DNA of 48,553 bases, from contig PSRA01000177.1 of NCBI GenBank assembly GCA_003175695.1, positions 1 through 48,553 of the forward strand. Direction: 5' to 3'. This stretch comes from Bacteroidota bacterium. GTDB lineage: Bacteria; Bacteroidota; Bacteroidia; Chitinophagales; Chitinophagaceae. Made by a program: the position numbers and the translations under genes. Within the stretch, counting starts at the first letter, position 1. Each line of letters starts with the position of its first letter. Positions 35,061-43,416 of this stretch are shown one piece after another. The notes under the pieces are model-generated. The model was given only the letters and a program-made list of their open reading frames with translations, did no database searches and was not told the DNA's origin.

Positions 35061-37433
35061 ATGAGATATTTCCTTCTTCCAGTGCTGCTAGTCGGTGCGT
35101 TGCAGCTTTATTCTCAAAAACCCAACGATACGCTGAGTGTCGAAAAAATTATGCAGGATCCAAAATGGATCGGAACCAGTCCAGGCAATGTTTTTTGGAA
35201 ACCGGACGGTACTATGATCTATTTTTTTTGGAATCCTGAGAAAGCGCCGAGCGATTCTCTTTATGGCTATGATGTGAGAACGAAAAAGATTAGCAAGTTA
35301 GACTACCGCTCTGCACAAAAAGAACTAAGTATCAAATCCGGAAGTTTTGACCAGAAACACGAAAGAATCGCCTTTGTTTTTAATGGCGATATTTATTTGT
35401 TGACTATTCAAAACGGCAAGATCCAGCGCATTACTCAGACATCGACTGGAAAACGAACTCCTTCTTTCAGTATGCATGACCAATGGATCGTTTTTGAAAG
35501 TGATCAAAATTTGTATGCATGGGATATCGCAAATGGAAGCACCAGGCAACTGACGCATTTTATTAATACTGATTCCCCATCGACCGCAAAACTGAACCTC
35601 CAGGAGGAATGGTTGAGGCTCCAGCAAACACAAACCTCTAGCGTAATCGAAGAAAGAAAACATAAAAGGGAATTGCACGATGAAATTCTGAAATCTACAA
35701 AGGAAACAGATACCATTAAAAATATCTATGTGGGCAAAAAACAGGTTGAAGATTTGGCAATCAGTCCTGATGGGAGATTCATAACTTATAATCTGGTGGA
35801 ATTACCGACAAATGCCAAAGAAACGATCGTACCCCAATATGTGAACGAGTCGGGATTTACAGCAGAAATTCCTTCACGAACCAAAGTGGGCGCACCACAG
35901 GAAAAATCCAATTTTTACATTTTCGATAGAAAAAATGACTCCATCTTCCGTATGTCAACTGATTCGTTGCCTGGAATTTTTCAGTATCCGGAATTTTTAA
36001 AGGATTATCCGGAAAAAGAACAAAAAAAGAAAGCCGCACGTGATGCCTTTGTCCTTAAATTTTCCTGGAATCAAGAAGGAATTCTGGCTGTTGCTGATAT
36101 ACGTTCACTGGACTTCAAAGATCGTTGGTTAATGAAATGGGATGCCAAACTTAAGTCACTTACATTAGTCGATCATCAGCATGATGAAGCCTGGATTGCA
36201 GGTCCTGGCATTGGATGGGAGGATTTGCCGTCGATGGGGTGGATAAACGATCATCAATTCTATTTTCAAAGCGAGGCGTCGGGGTATTCGCATCTTTATA
36301 CTTTCGACCTTTCTTCGGGCAAAAAGAAACAACTCACTTATGGTAATTACGAAATTGACAAATTGACGCTTTCACGTGACAAGAAATATTTCTATTTCAT
36401 TTCAAACGAAGATCATCCAGGCAAACAGCAGTATTATAAGATGAAAACCGATGGCACTGACAAAGAGAAAATTACAGGCATGGAGGGCGGATACGAACCA
36501 GCATTGTCTCCTGACGAAAAAACTTTTGCTTATCGCTATTCATACCAAAACATACCCTGGGAACTTTATATCCAGGAAAATGCGCCAGGTAAAAAGCCCC
36601 TGCAGGTAACGCAACTTGCCATGAGTAAAGAATGGCAATCATACCCGTGGCGTGATCCAAAAATATTCAGTTTTACTGCCAGGGATGGAAAGCAGGTTTA
36701 TGCCAGAATTTATGAGCCGCAAAAAAATGCCCGACATAGTAGAGCAGCCGTCATTTTTGTTCATGGAGCTGGTTATCTTCAGAACGTCACTTTTAGATGG
36801 AGTTATTATTTCAGGGAATTCATGTTTAATAATTTATTAGCTGATCTTGGCTACACAGTAATGGATATTGATTATCGTGCAAGTGCCGGCTATGGCAGGG
36901 ACTGGAGAACTGCAATATATCGCCACATGGGTGGGAAGGATTTAGATGACCAGGTAGATGCAGCGCGGTGGCTGGTAAAGGAAAGGGGGGTTGATTCGGC
37001 AAGAATAGGCATGTATGGCGGCAGCTATGGAGGATTTATTACATTGATGGCCTTGTTTACTCAACCAAAAGTCTTTAAAGCCGGGGCAGCCCTCAGACCA
37101 GTAACGGACTGGGCGCATTACAATCATGGCTATGCCGCGGCAATTTTGAATGAACCATTTAACGACAGTCTGGCTTATGCCAGGTCATCTCCCATCAACT
37201 TCGCAAGTGGTTTGAAAAGCAATTTGCTTATTTGCCATGGTATGGTAGACGAAAACGTGCATGTCCAGGATGCTTTCCGCTTATCTCAAAGGCTTATTGA
37301 GTTAGGTAAGGATAATTGGAACCTGGCTGTTTATCCAGTAGAGGATCATAGTTTTGTGGAGTCATCCAGCTGGGCTGATGAGTACAAAAGGATACTGAAA
37401 TTGTTTGAATCCTCTCTGAATAGCTTTTTTTGA
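35061..37433 (+). CDS. Secreted S9-family prolyl oligopeptidase-like peptidase
   Basis: A 790-residue serine peptidase related to dipeptidyl peptidase IV / acylaminoacyl peptidase. The signal peptide MRYFLLPVLLVGALQLYSQ ends near residue 19. Residues ~40-530 form a beta-propeller of WD-like blades (ISPDGRFITYN, FYFQSEASGYSHLYTFD, LSPDEKTFAYRY). The C-terminal alpha/beta hydrolase has the triad Ser655 in GMYGGSYGGF, Asp730 in MVDENVH and His763 in EDHSF. It would degrade peptides in the periplasm. It follows mgtE with a 20-base gap, with no obvious functional link. Confidence 0.92.
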   Translation: MRYFLLPVLLVGALQLYSQKPNDTLSVEKIMQDPKWIGTSPGNVFWKPDGTMIYFFWNPEKAPSDSLYGYDVRTKKISKLDYRSAQKELSIKSGSFDQKHERIAFVFNGDIYLLTIQNGKIQRITQTSTGKRTPSFSMHDQWIVFESDQNLYAWDIANGSTRQLTHFINTDSPSTAKLNLQEEWLRLQQTQTSSVIEERKHKRELHDEILKSTKETDTIKNIYVGKKQVEDLAISPDGRFITYNLVELPTNAKETIVPQYVNESGFTAEIPSRTKVGAPQEKSNFYIFDRKNDSIFRMSTDSLPGIFQYPEFLKDYPEKEQKKKAARDAFVLKFSWNQEGILAVADIRSLDFKDRWLMKWDAKLKSLTLVDHQHDEAWIAGPGIGWEDLPSMGWINDHQFYFQSEASGYSHLYTFDLSSGKKKQLTYGNYEIDKLTLSRDKKYFYFISNEDHPGKQQYYKMKTDGTDKEKITGMEGGYEPALSPDEKTFAYRYSYQNIPWELYIQENAPGKKPLQVTQLAMSKEWQSYPWRDPKIFSFTARDGKQVYARIYEPQKNARHSRAAVIFVHGAGYLQNVTFRWSYYFREFMFNNLLADLGYTVMDIDYRASAGYGRDWRTAIYRHMGGKDLDDQVDAARWLVKERGVDSARIGMYGGSYGGFITLMALFTQPKVFKAGAALRPVTDWAHYNHGYAAAILNEPFNDSLAYARSSPINFASGLKSNLLICHGMVDENVHVQDAFRLSQRLIELGKDNWNLAVYPVEDHSFVESSSWADEYKRILKLFESSLNSFF

Positions 37434-37552
37434 AGAACTGTTAAACTTTTCTGGTTTGAAAAAGTCTAAGCCGTAGGCCTGTTAATGGCTTGCAATCATT
37501 CTCTTGTCTCCTCAAAATATTTGTAAATTGGTAAAGGATTAAATTAACGCAT

Positions 37553-38221
37553 ATGAAAAAGTTCTTTTCCATCCTGATGATTCTGCTTTTTGGCGGATTT
37601 GTGTCATTTGCGCAGTATGATTATGACTATAATTATGACTACAGTTATGACTATGATGGCCCGGATGCGTATAATCCTTATCAGTATGGATATTCTTATT
37701 CGGCTCCTGCAACTGTTGTTTATGGTTCAGGCTATGGGTATAATCCATATTCATATTCCTATTCATACCCTTACAGTTACGCGTATCCGTACTCATATTC
37801 GTATGTTTACGCCTATCCAGTTTATTCCTATTCTTATTCTTATCCCTACTCTTATTCTTATCCGAATTCCTATTTTTATCCTTCTTATTCATACCCGAAT
37901 TATTCTAGTCCAAACTCCTATTCTTATTCTTATCCTTATTCTTATTCCAGTCCTTATCCGAATTATAACTCTAACCCATATCCATATAATTCTCCAGAAT
38001 ACAATTATCCCCGCGAGAATCAACAGCCGGTGTATCAGGAACCTCGCCAGGAGCAACCTTCTGTCAGGCCTCAAAACCCAAATGAAAACTATTCTCAGGA
38101 CGACCGCAATTATGACAGGCAGCAACCCACCTCACCTAGCAAGGTTTGGATAGCTGCGCATTGGAAGCATACTGCCGAAGGCTGGGTCTGGATAGAAGGT
38201 TATTGGAGAAAAATGGATTGA
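37553..38221 (+). CDS. Secreted tyrosine-rich repeat protein with C-terminal WXXGXW-like motif
   Basis: A 222-residue exported protein with signal peptide MKKFFSILMILLFGGFVSFA. From residue 21 to about 155 the sequence is almost only Tyr, Ser, Pro, Asn and Asp, with roughly 50 tyrosines in patterns such as YSYSYPYSYSYP. A Gln/Pro/Arg-rich stretch follows. The last ~30 residues form a small ordered module, VWIAAHWKHTAEGWVWIEGY, like the WXXGXW/YXWxPGxW repeats of Bacteroidota and proteobacterial envelope proteins. The signal peptide and an ordered end in the same frame show it is a real gene and not simply a repeat tract. Function unknown; cross-linking or adhesion through tyrosine is speculation. 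Confidence 0.85.
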   Translation: MKKFFSILMILLFGGFVSFAQYDYDYNYDYSYDYDGPDAYNPYQYGYSYSAPATVVYGSGYGYNPYSYSYSYPYSYAYPYSYSYVYAYPVYSYSYSYPYSYSYPNSYFYPSYSYPNYSSPNSYSYSYPYSYSSPYPNYNSNPYPYNSPEYNYPRENQQPVYQEPRQEQPSVRPQNPNENYSQDDRNYDRQQPTSPSKVWIAAHWKHTAEGWVWIEGYWRKMD

Positions 38222-38246
38222 CTCTGGACTCATTTCTGACTGATTT

Positions 38247-38292
38247 GGCACGAATAAACGAATCCCTTAACACATTCGTTTATTTCGTGCCA
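38247..38292. terminator. Hairpin between Tyr-rich gene and glmS
   Basis: Arms of about 17-18 bases, GGCACGAATAAACGAAT and ATTCGTTTATTTCGTGCC, pair fully apart from one bulged base, with a ten-base loop and AT-rich flank (ATTTAATTTAATAAT). It is a probable terminator of the Tyr-rich gene, 26 bases after its stop. Confidence 0.85.
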
Positions 38293-38338
38293 TTTAATTT
38301 AATAATATTGCCCGTTTAATAATGATTTAAAAAATCTT

Positions 38339-40174
38339 ATGTGCGGAATAGTTGCCTATATCGGACCAAGAGAAGCGTATCCTATCATCCTGAAGGGACT
38401 CAAACGACTCGAATACCGTGGCTACGACAGCGCGGGGGTGGCTTTGCTTAATCATGGATTAAAAATATACAAGAAGAAAGGCAAAGTGGCCGACCTGGAA
38501 GAAAGCCTTATCGGAAAGGACCTGCAAGCAAATGCAGGCATCGGGCACACCCGCTGGGCTACTCACGGCGAACCAAATGACCGTAACGCACATCCTCACA
38601 GTTCCGCCAGTGGCAAACTCGCGATGATTCACAACGGCATAATTGAAAATTATGCTCAACTAAAGGTGGAGTTAACTAAAAAAGGATATCAATTTAAAAG
38701 CGATACAGATACTGAAGTACTGCTAAATTTTATAGAAGACATACAAAAAAACAATGGCTGTGAATTGGAAGAGGCTCTTCGAATTGCGCTGAAACGAGTG
38801 GTAGGCGCATATGTTATTGTTTTGCTTGACCGGGAGCATCCGGATACTATTATTGCTGCAAGAAAAGGCAGTCCTTTAGTAATAGGCATTGGTAAGGGGG
38901 AACATTTCCTTGCTTCGGATGCGTCTCCTATTATCGAATATACCAAAGAAGTAGTTTATGTGAACGATTATGAATTGGCCATCATCAAGCGCGATGAACT
39001 GATACTGAAAAATCTCGGTAATGAAAAGATAACGCCTTACATACAAAAACTGGATCTTGAGTTAACCGCAATAGAAAAAGGTGGCTATGATTTCTTCATG
39101 TTGAAGGAAATTTTCGAGCAGCCGGATACCATTTTTGATTGTTTACGCGGAAGGTTGGATGTTACCAAAGGAACGATTACGATGGCTGGTGTTCAAAATA
39201 ATATTGAGCAATTGAAGAATGCTAACAGAATAATCATCATTGCCTGTGGAACGAGTTGGCATGCCGGATTGGTTGCTGAATATGTTATTGAGGAGCTGTG
39301 CCGAATACCCGTGGAGGTGGAATATGCATCAGAATTCAGATACAGGAATCCGGTGATACAAAAGGGCGATGTCATCCTGGCAATTTCTCAAAGTGGAGAA
39401 ACGGCTGACACCATCGTTGCGATTGAAAGGGCAAAAGAGCAGGGCGCTTTTATTTTTGGCGTTGTCAATGTTGTAGGCTCCTCGATCGCCCGAATTTCTA
39501 ACGCTGGCGCATACACGCATGCGGGCCCTGAAATTGGAGTCGCCAGCACCAAGGCTTTTACCGCACAATTGGTGGTTCTGACGATGATCGCGCTGAAGCT
39601 GGCTATGGAGAAGAAAACGATTGACCAGGACCGGTATACTCATCTGATAAACGAATTGCACAATGTTCCTGAAAAGGTCAGGGAAGTTCTACAAGCTCAT
39701 CAATATATCCAGGAGCTCGCTGAAAAATACAAAAATGCCAAGGATGCATTGTACCTGGGCCGCGGCTACAATTTTCCTGTTGCGTTGGAAGGTGCATTGA
39801 AATTAAAGGAGATATCCTATATTCATGCGGAAGGCTATCCAGCTGCAGAAATGAAACACGGGCCTATTGCGCTGGTAGATGAATCGTTGCCCGTGGTGTT
39901 TGTTGCCACCCGGGATTCTTATCATGAAAAGATTGTGAGCAATATCCAGGAAATTAAAGCGAGGAAAGGAAAAGTTATTGCTGTTATAAGTGAAGGCGAC
40001 GAAATAATTCCAAAATTAGCCAATGATGTAATCGTCGTTCCGGAAGCAGATGAACTGATTGCCCCCATGATTGGCACAATCCCGCTGCAGTTATTGGCTT
40101 GTTATATTGGCATCGCAAAAGGGTACGATGTAGATAAACCAAGGAACCTGGCAAAAAGCGTTACAGTCGAATAG
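38339..40174 (+). CDS. glmS: Glutamine-fructose-6-phosphate aminotransferase (isomerizing)
   Basis: GlmS makes glucosamine 6-phosphate from fructose 6-phosphate and glutamine, the first step toward UDP-GlcNAc for peptidoglycan and lipid A. 611 residues, the usual length. The protein starts MCGIVAYIG; Cys2 becomes the N-terminal nucleophile of the glutaminase after Met removal. Glutaminase motifs: GIGHTRWATHGEPNDRNAHP and HNGIIENY. Two SIS domains follow (CGTSWHAGLVAEY, SQSGETADT, and GRGYNFPVALEGALKLKE, EMKHGPIALVDE), and the C-terminus is DKPRNLAKSVTVE. No glmS ribozyme is seen in the leader. A hairpin repeat follows the stop. Confidence 0.97.
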   Translation: MCGIVAYIGPREAYPIILKGLKRLEYRGYDSAGVALLNHGLKIYKKKGKVADLEESLIGKDLQANAGIGHTRWATHGEPNDRNAHPHSSASGKLAMIHNGIIENYAQLKVELTKKGYQFKSDTDTEVLLNFIEDIQKNNGCELEEALRIALKRVVGAYVIVLLDREHPDTIIAARKGSPLVIGIGKGEHFLASDASPIIEYTKEVVYVNDYELAIIKRDELILKNLGNEKITPYIQKLDLELTAIEKGGYDFFMLKEIFEQPDTIFDCLRGRLDVTKGTITMAGVQNNIEQLKNANRIIIIACGTSWHAGLVAEYVIEELCRIPVEVEYASEFRYRNPVIQKGDVILAISQSGETADTIVAIERAKEQGAFIFGVVNVVGSSIARISNAGAYTHAGPEIGVASTKAFTAQLVVLTMIALKLAMEKKTIDQDRYTHLINELHNVPEKVREVLQAHQYIQELAEKYKNAKDALYLGRGYNFPVALEGALKLKEISYIHAEGYPAAEMKHGPIALVDESLPVVFVATRDSYHEKIVSNIQEIKARKGKVIAVISEGDEIIPKLANDVIVVPEADELIAPMIGTIPLQLLACYIGIAKGYDVDKPRNLAKSVTVE

Positions 40175-40202
40175 CCTGGCCTGGTTTACATGCGTAGTAA
40201 GG

Positions 40203-40258
40203 GTGGAGGAACAGCGCGGAGACCGTCAAGCTGGCGCTTTACGTTCTTCTTTCGCCAC
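40203..40258. repeat. Intergenic hairpin repeat, copy C (diverged)
   Basis: A 56-base element between convergent glmS and the O-methyltransferase gene. Outer arms start GTGGAGGAAC and end GTTCTTCTTTCGCCAC. The left arm GTGGAGGAACAGCGCGGAGA matches the left arms of copies A and B at most positions, but the right arm has drifted, so the stem is imperfect. Confidence 0.65.
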
Positions 40259-40270
40259 TTCCCGACCCAA

Positions 40271-41227
<957 letters not shown>

Positions 41228-41259
41228 TTTGCATAAAAAGACCGATTGGTTTATTTTTG
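41228..41259 (+). promoter_or_regulatory. Promoter of tetR (Bacteroidota type)
   Basis: TTTG at 41228-41231 and TATTTTTG at 41252-41259 fit the -33 TTTG and -7 TANNTTTG elements with the standard 20-base spacing. Transcription would begin around 41264-41266, leaving almost no leader before the ATG at 41267. The operator palindrome lies between the two elements. Confidence 0.75.
41239..41253. promoter_or_regulatory. Putative TetR operator 1
   Basis: AGACCGATTGGTTTA is near-palindromic around ACCGATTGGT and sits between the promoter elements of the regulator gene, where bound repressor would block RNA polymerase. The same word, with the two central half-sites exchanged, occurs again before the thioesterase gene at 41881. 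Confidence 0.72.
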
Positions 41260-41266
41260 TTCCAGT

Positions 41267-41872
41267 ATGCTATCCAAGGCTGATAAAACCAAAAGAATGA
41301 TAATTGAAAAATCGGCTCCGATCTTTAATAAAAAAGGATTTGCGGGCACGAGCATGAATGATATTATTGAAGCAACCGGGCTCGCGAAAGGTGGTATTTA
41401 TGGAAACTTCAGAAACAAGGAGGAAATCGCTGAGCTGGCATTTGATTTTGCCTTTGAGAAAGTAATCGAGGAGATCCGGATTAAAATTCAACCCAAAAAA
41501 AATACAGTTGACAAATTACTTGCGATCCTTGATTACTATCGAAATTATTCTGTGAAATCGCCTATAGAAGGCGGCTGTCCAATGGTAAATTTTGGCGCTG
41601 ACAGTGATGATACGCATCCTTTGATCCGCGAAAGAGTGGCAAGCGCCATGGCAAAGACAGTAAATGAGCTGGTTCATATTATTGACGCTGGAAAGAAAAG
41701 AAAAGAGATTAAATCCTCGATCGACTCATCTCTTACCGCAGAAATTATTTTTAGTACAATCAATGGAGGCTTAATGATGTCAAAGGCAAATCAAAATCCC
41801 AAAAAATTAAACAGGATTTTGGATTGGCTGGCCAACTGGATTGAAGCAGAAATCAGGTCAGAATGTTTTTAA
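41267..41872 (+). CDS. TetR/AcrR-family transcriptional repressor
   Basis: A 201-residue regulator. The ATG at 41267 gives MLSKADKTKRMIIEKSAPIF, a typical N-terminus; an upstream in-frame start at 41246 would place the promoter inside the gene. The HTH is at about residues 24-45: GTSMNDIIEATGLAKGGIYG, followed by NFRNKEEIAELAF. The C-terminal ligand-binding domain (~60-200) contains YSVKSPIEGGCPMVNFGADS, the pattern of the TetR_C_6-like groups (GGCP motif). It lies 36 bases before a hotdog thioesterase gene, and matched operators stand before both, so it probably represses itself and the thioesterase and responds to an acyl-CoA or related ligand. Confidence 0.93.
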   Translation: MLSKADKTKRMIIEKSAPIFNKKGFAGTSMNDIIEATGLAKGGIYGNFRNKEEIAELAFDFAFEKVIEEIRIKIQPKKNTVDKLLAILDYYRNYSVKSPIEGGCPMVNFGADSDDTHPLIRERVASAMAKTVNELVHIIDAGKKRKEIKSSIDSSLTAEIIFSTINGGLMMSKANQNPKKLNRILDWLANWIEAEIRSECF

Positions 41873-41880
41873 TCATTAAT

Positions 41881-41895
41881 AGACCAATCGGTTTA
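41881..41895. promoter_or_regulatory. Putative TetR operator 2
   Basis: AGACCAATCGGTTTA, 13 bases before the thioesterase ATG at 41909. It is the same palindrome as operator 1 with the central bases in the inverted order. It lies just upstream of an AT-rich TATAAATTTTTA, which may be a weak internal promoter. Confidence 0.68.
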
Positions 41896-41908
41896 TAAAT
41901 TTTTATTT

Positions 41909-42403
41909 ATGGAGAACAAATTCGATTTAACACCACATTCATTTGATAAAATCCGCTTTTATGATTGTGATCCTTTTGGTCACCTGAACAATTCGCGGTT
42001 TCTGGACTATATTATGAATGCGCGCGAAATTCATCTCGCTCAATTTTATGATTTCCATTTGGAACAATTTTATAGCCAGGGATGGGGCTGGGTGGTAAGT
42101 AGTCATGAGATTCTCTATTTGAGGCCGGCCCAATTCAATGAAACAGTCTGTATCCAGACATCACTCATTGATGCAACCGATTCAGCACTTACCGTGGAGG
42201 GAATTATGTATGATCAGCATAAATCGTCCATGAAGGCTTTGCTTTGGACAAAATTTACCAGCGTTGATCTTAAAACCGGGAAGCGACAACCACACACTTC
42301 AGAGATGAATGAATTTGTCAAAAACTTGTTGAATAAAGAAGTTGATGTCGACTCGGGCATCACAAGGCGGGTTAAAAGTTTGAATCAGAAAAAACCTGCC
42401 TAA
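41909..42403 (+). CDS. Hotdog-fold acyl-CoA thioesterase
   Basis: A 164-residue thioesterase of the 4-hydroxybenzoyl-CoA thioesterase / YbgC type. It would hydrolyse an acyl-CoA to the free acid and CoA. The catalytic stretch is YDCDPFGHLNNSRFLDYIMN with Asp21, His25 and Asn27/28. A central helix (NAREIHLAQFY) and beta strands (WVVSSHEILYLRPAQFNETV) follow. The gene is probably co-regulated with the TetR repressor 36 bases upstream. The C-terminal ~25 residues are charged and may be disordered. The acyl group is not clear. Confidence 0.88.
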   Translation: MENKFDLTPHSFDKIRFYDCDPFGHLNNSRFLDYIMNAREIHLAQFYDFHLEQFYSQGWGWVVSSHEILYLRPAQFNETVCIQTSLIDATDSALTVEGIMYDQHKSSMKALLWTKFTSVDLKTGKRQPHTSEMNEFVKNLLNKEVDVDSGITRRVKSLNQKKPA

Positions 42404-42419
42404 CCTTTTTTGTCTTTTC

Positions 42420-42614
42420 AGCGGCACATACCAACCTGATGCCTATACGAAGAGTAATGACACTCATCGGATGGGTAATTTTATCTACAACTATCCGGAA
42501 AATACTAGTCAGAAATCTGGAAAGGATTTTGCAGCATTTGCTTTCGGATGCTCCTTGCGGTTATCCACATTCGTTGGGGGAAATTTGCTAGGAAAAATAC
42601 CGTTGACTCGTTAA
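42420..42614 (+). pseudogene. Possible start-less gene remnant
   Basis: An open frame of 64 codons without a usable start. It reads like the end of an exported beta protein (GTYQPDAYTKSNDTHRMGNF, FAAFAFGCSLRLSTFVGG). It directly follows the thioesterase stop, and no upstream part is present. It may be a degenerated fragment or chance. Nothing else was recognised between 42404 and 42648. Confidence 0.22.
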
Positions 42615-42648
42615 TTAAGTTGGCTTATTTTGTAAAAAAACTGGAGGC

Positions 42649-42789
42649 ATGGAATCAATTCTTTTGTTTGCAGGATTCATAATTTGTCAAACATTGATTT
42701 TCCTCGGGTTGTACATCGCAATCAGGATGGACAAGAAAAGAGAAAAAATCAAGGCCGCTTCGATAGAAGCACGAGCAGGGAATATTTGA
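42649..42789 (+). CDS. 46-residue single-pass membrane microprotein
   Basis: The ATG at 42649 is preceded by CTGGAGG (42641-42647), a strong Shine-Dalgarno sequence for a phylum that mostly lacks them. The protein has a membrane helix at residues 3-25 (SILLFAGFIICQTLIFLGLY) followed by a basic, then acidic, cytoplasmic tail (RMDKKREKIKAASIEARAG). The positive-inside rule places the tail in the cytoplasm. The family is unknown. The helix, charge pattern and ribosome-binding site argue for a real gene. Confidence 0.6.
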   Translation: MESILLFAGFIICQTLIFLGLYIAIRMDKKREKIKAASIEARAGNI

Positions 42790-42964
42790 CAGTTTTGGTT
42801 CTTTTAGAGCTCTGATAACTTTCTGCGTAAAAAGTATTTCACTCATTTCTTTTTGAACTAAAGTTTTCGACACATAATGTAAGCATTTGTAAAACTGTCG
42901 CGTATATGGTTGAATGCGTCGGGAATTTCTCCAATAATTTCAAAGCCTAATCACTCAAGCCAGT

Positions 42965-43324
42965 CTAACTAGGATCTCTCAAGGCCCAGTTGAGAAATGA
43001 TTTTTCGGGGAGTCTTGATTTAATCAATTCATATGATTGCCGAACAAGCGCTTCCAATTCTTCCCTGCTTAATTTTTGAGGTGACTTAATCAAAACCCAA
43101 TGATAACGCGCAAGATAAGGGGCTGCTGGTTCAGAGTCAGATCTGCTTGATATTTCTTCAAACTCCTCACCTTTCACTTTCATGGAAATAGCCGATGGCG
43201 TTTCCAATGAAGTCATGCCATACATTTTTTCTCCTATATTAAAACAGAGATCACTCTCCCATTTAATTTCTTCAGTAGTGCTGGGCAAGGCATGGCGAAT
43301 ATTTCTTACTTCATCCAAAAACAT
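42965..43324 (-). CDS. MmcQ/YjbR-family protein
   Basis: A 119-residue cytoplasmic protein. The MmcQ/YjbR pattern is seen in LPSTTEEIKWESDLCFNIG near the start, KMYGMTSLE and ISMKVKGEEFEEI in the middle, and YHWVLIKSPQKLSREELEAL, then SYELIKSRL at the end. The fold is like the CyaY/DNA-binding-like family. DNA binding has been proposed from the structure, but the function is not settled. It stands alone between the microprotein and the DUF4954 gene, divergent from the latter. Confidence 0.88.
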   Translation of the reverse strand: MFLDEVRNIRHALPSTTEEIKWESDLCFNIGEKMYGMTSLETPSAISMKVKGEEFEEISSRSDSEPAAPYLARYHWVLIKSPQKLSREELEALVRQSYELIKSRLPEKSFLNWALRDPS

Positions 43325-43416
43325 TGATGAATCAAGTAGAACTCAAGAGGGTTATTAAGCAGCCTTGACATGATCAATTGATCATTTTGATTAACTTTCC
43401 ATTTTTATACAAAGGC

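Noticed and set aside
37600..38000. Repetitive DNA considered as a CRISPR array or microsatellite
   Set aside because: Units are about 6 bases, imperfect and without spacers; the tract is coding repeat DNA.
37539..38153. Overlapping long open frames on both strands (37539-37892 minus, 37590-38153 plus, 37889-38125 minus) inside the Tyr-rich gene
   Set aside because: They are products of the low-complexity TATTCN/TATCCN repeats. Only the frame at 37553 has a signal peptide and an ordered C-terminal module.
38293..38338. glmS ribozyme
   Set aside because: The leader before glmS is only about 46 bases after a hairpin and shows no ribozyme-like core; glmS ribozymes are mainly in Gram-positive bacteria.
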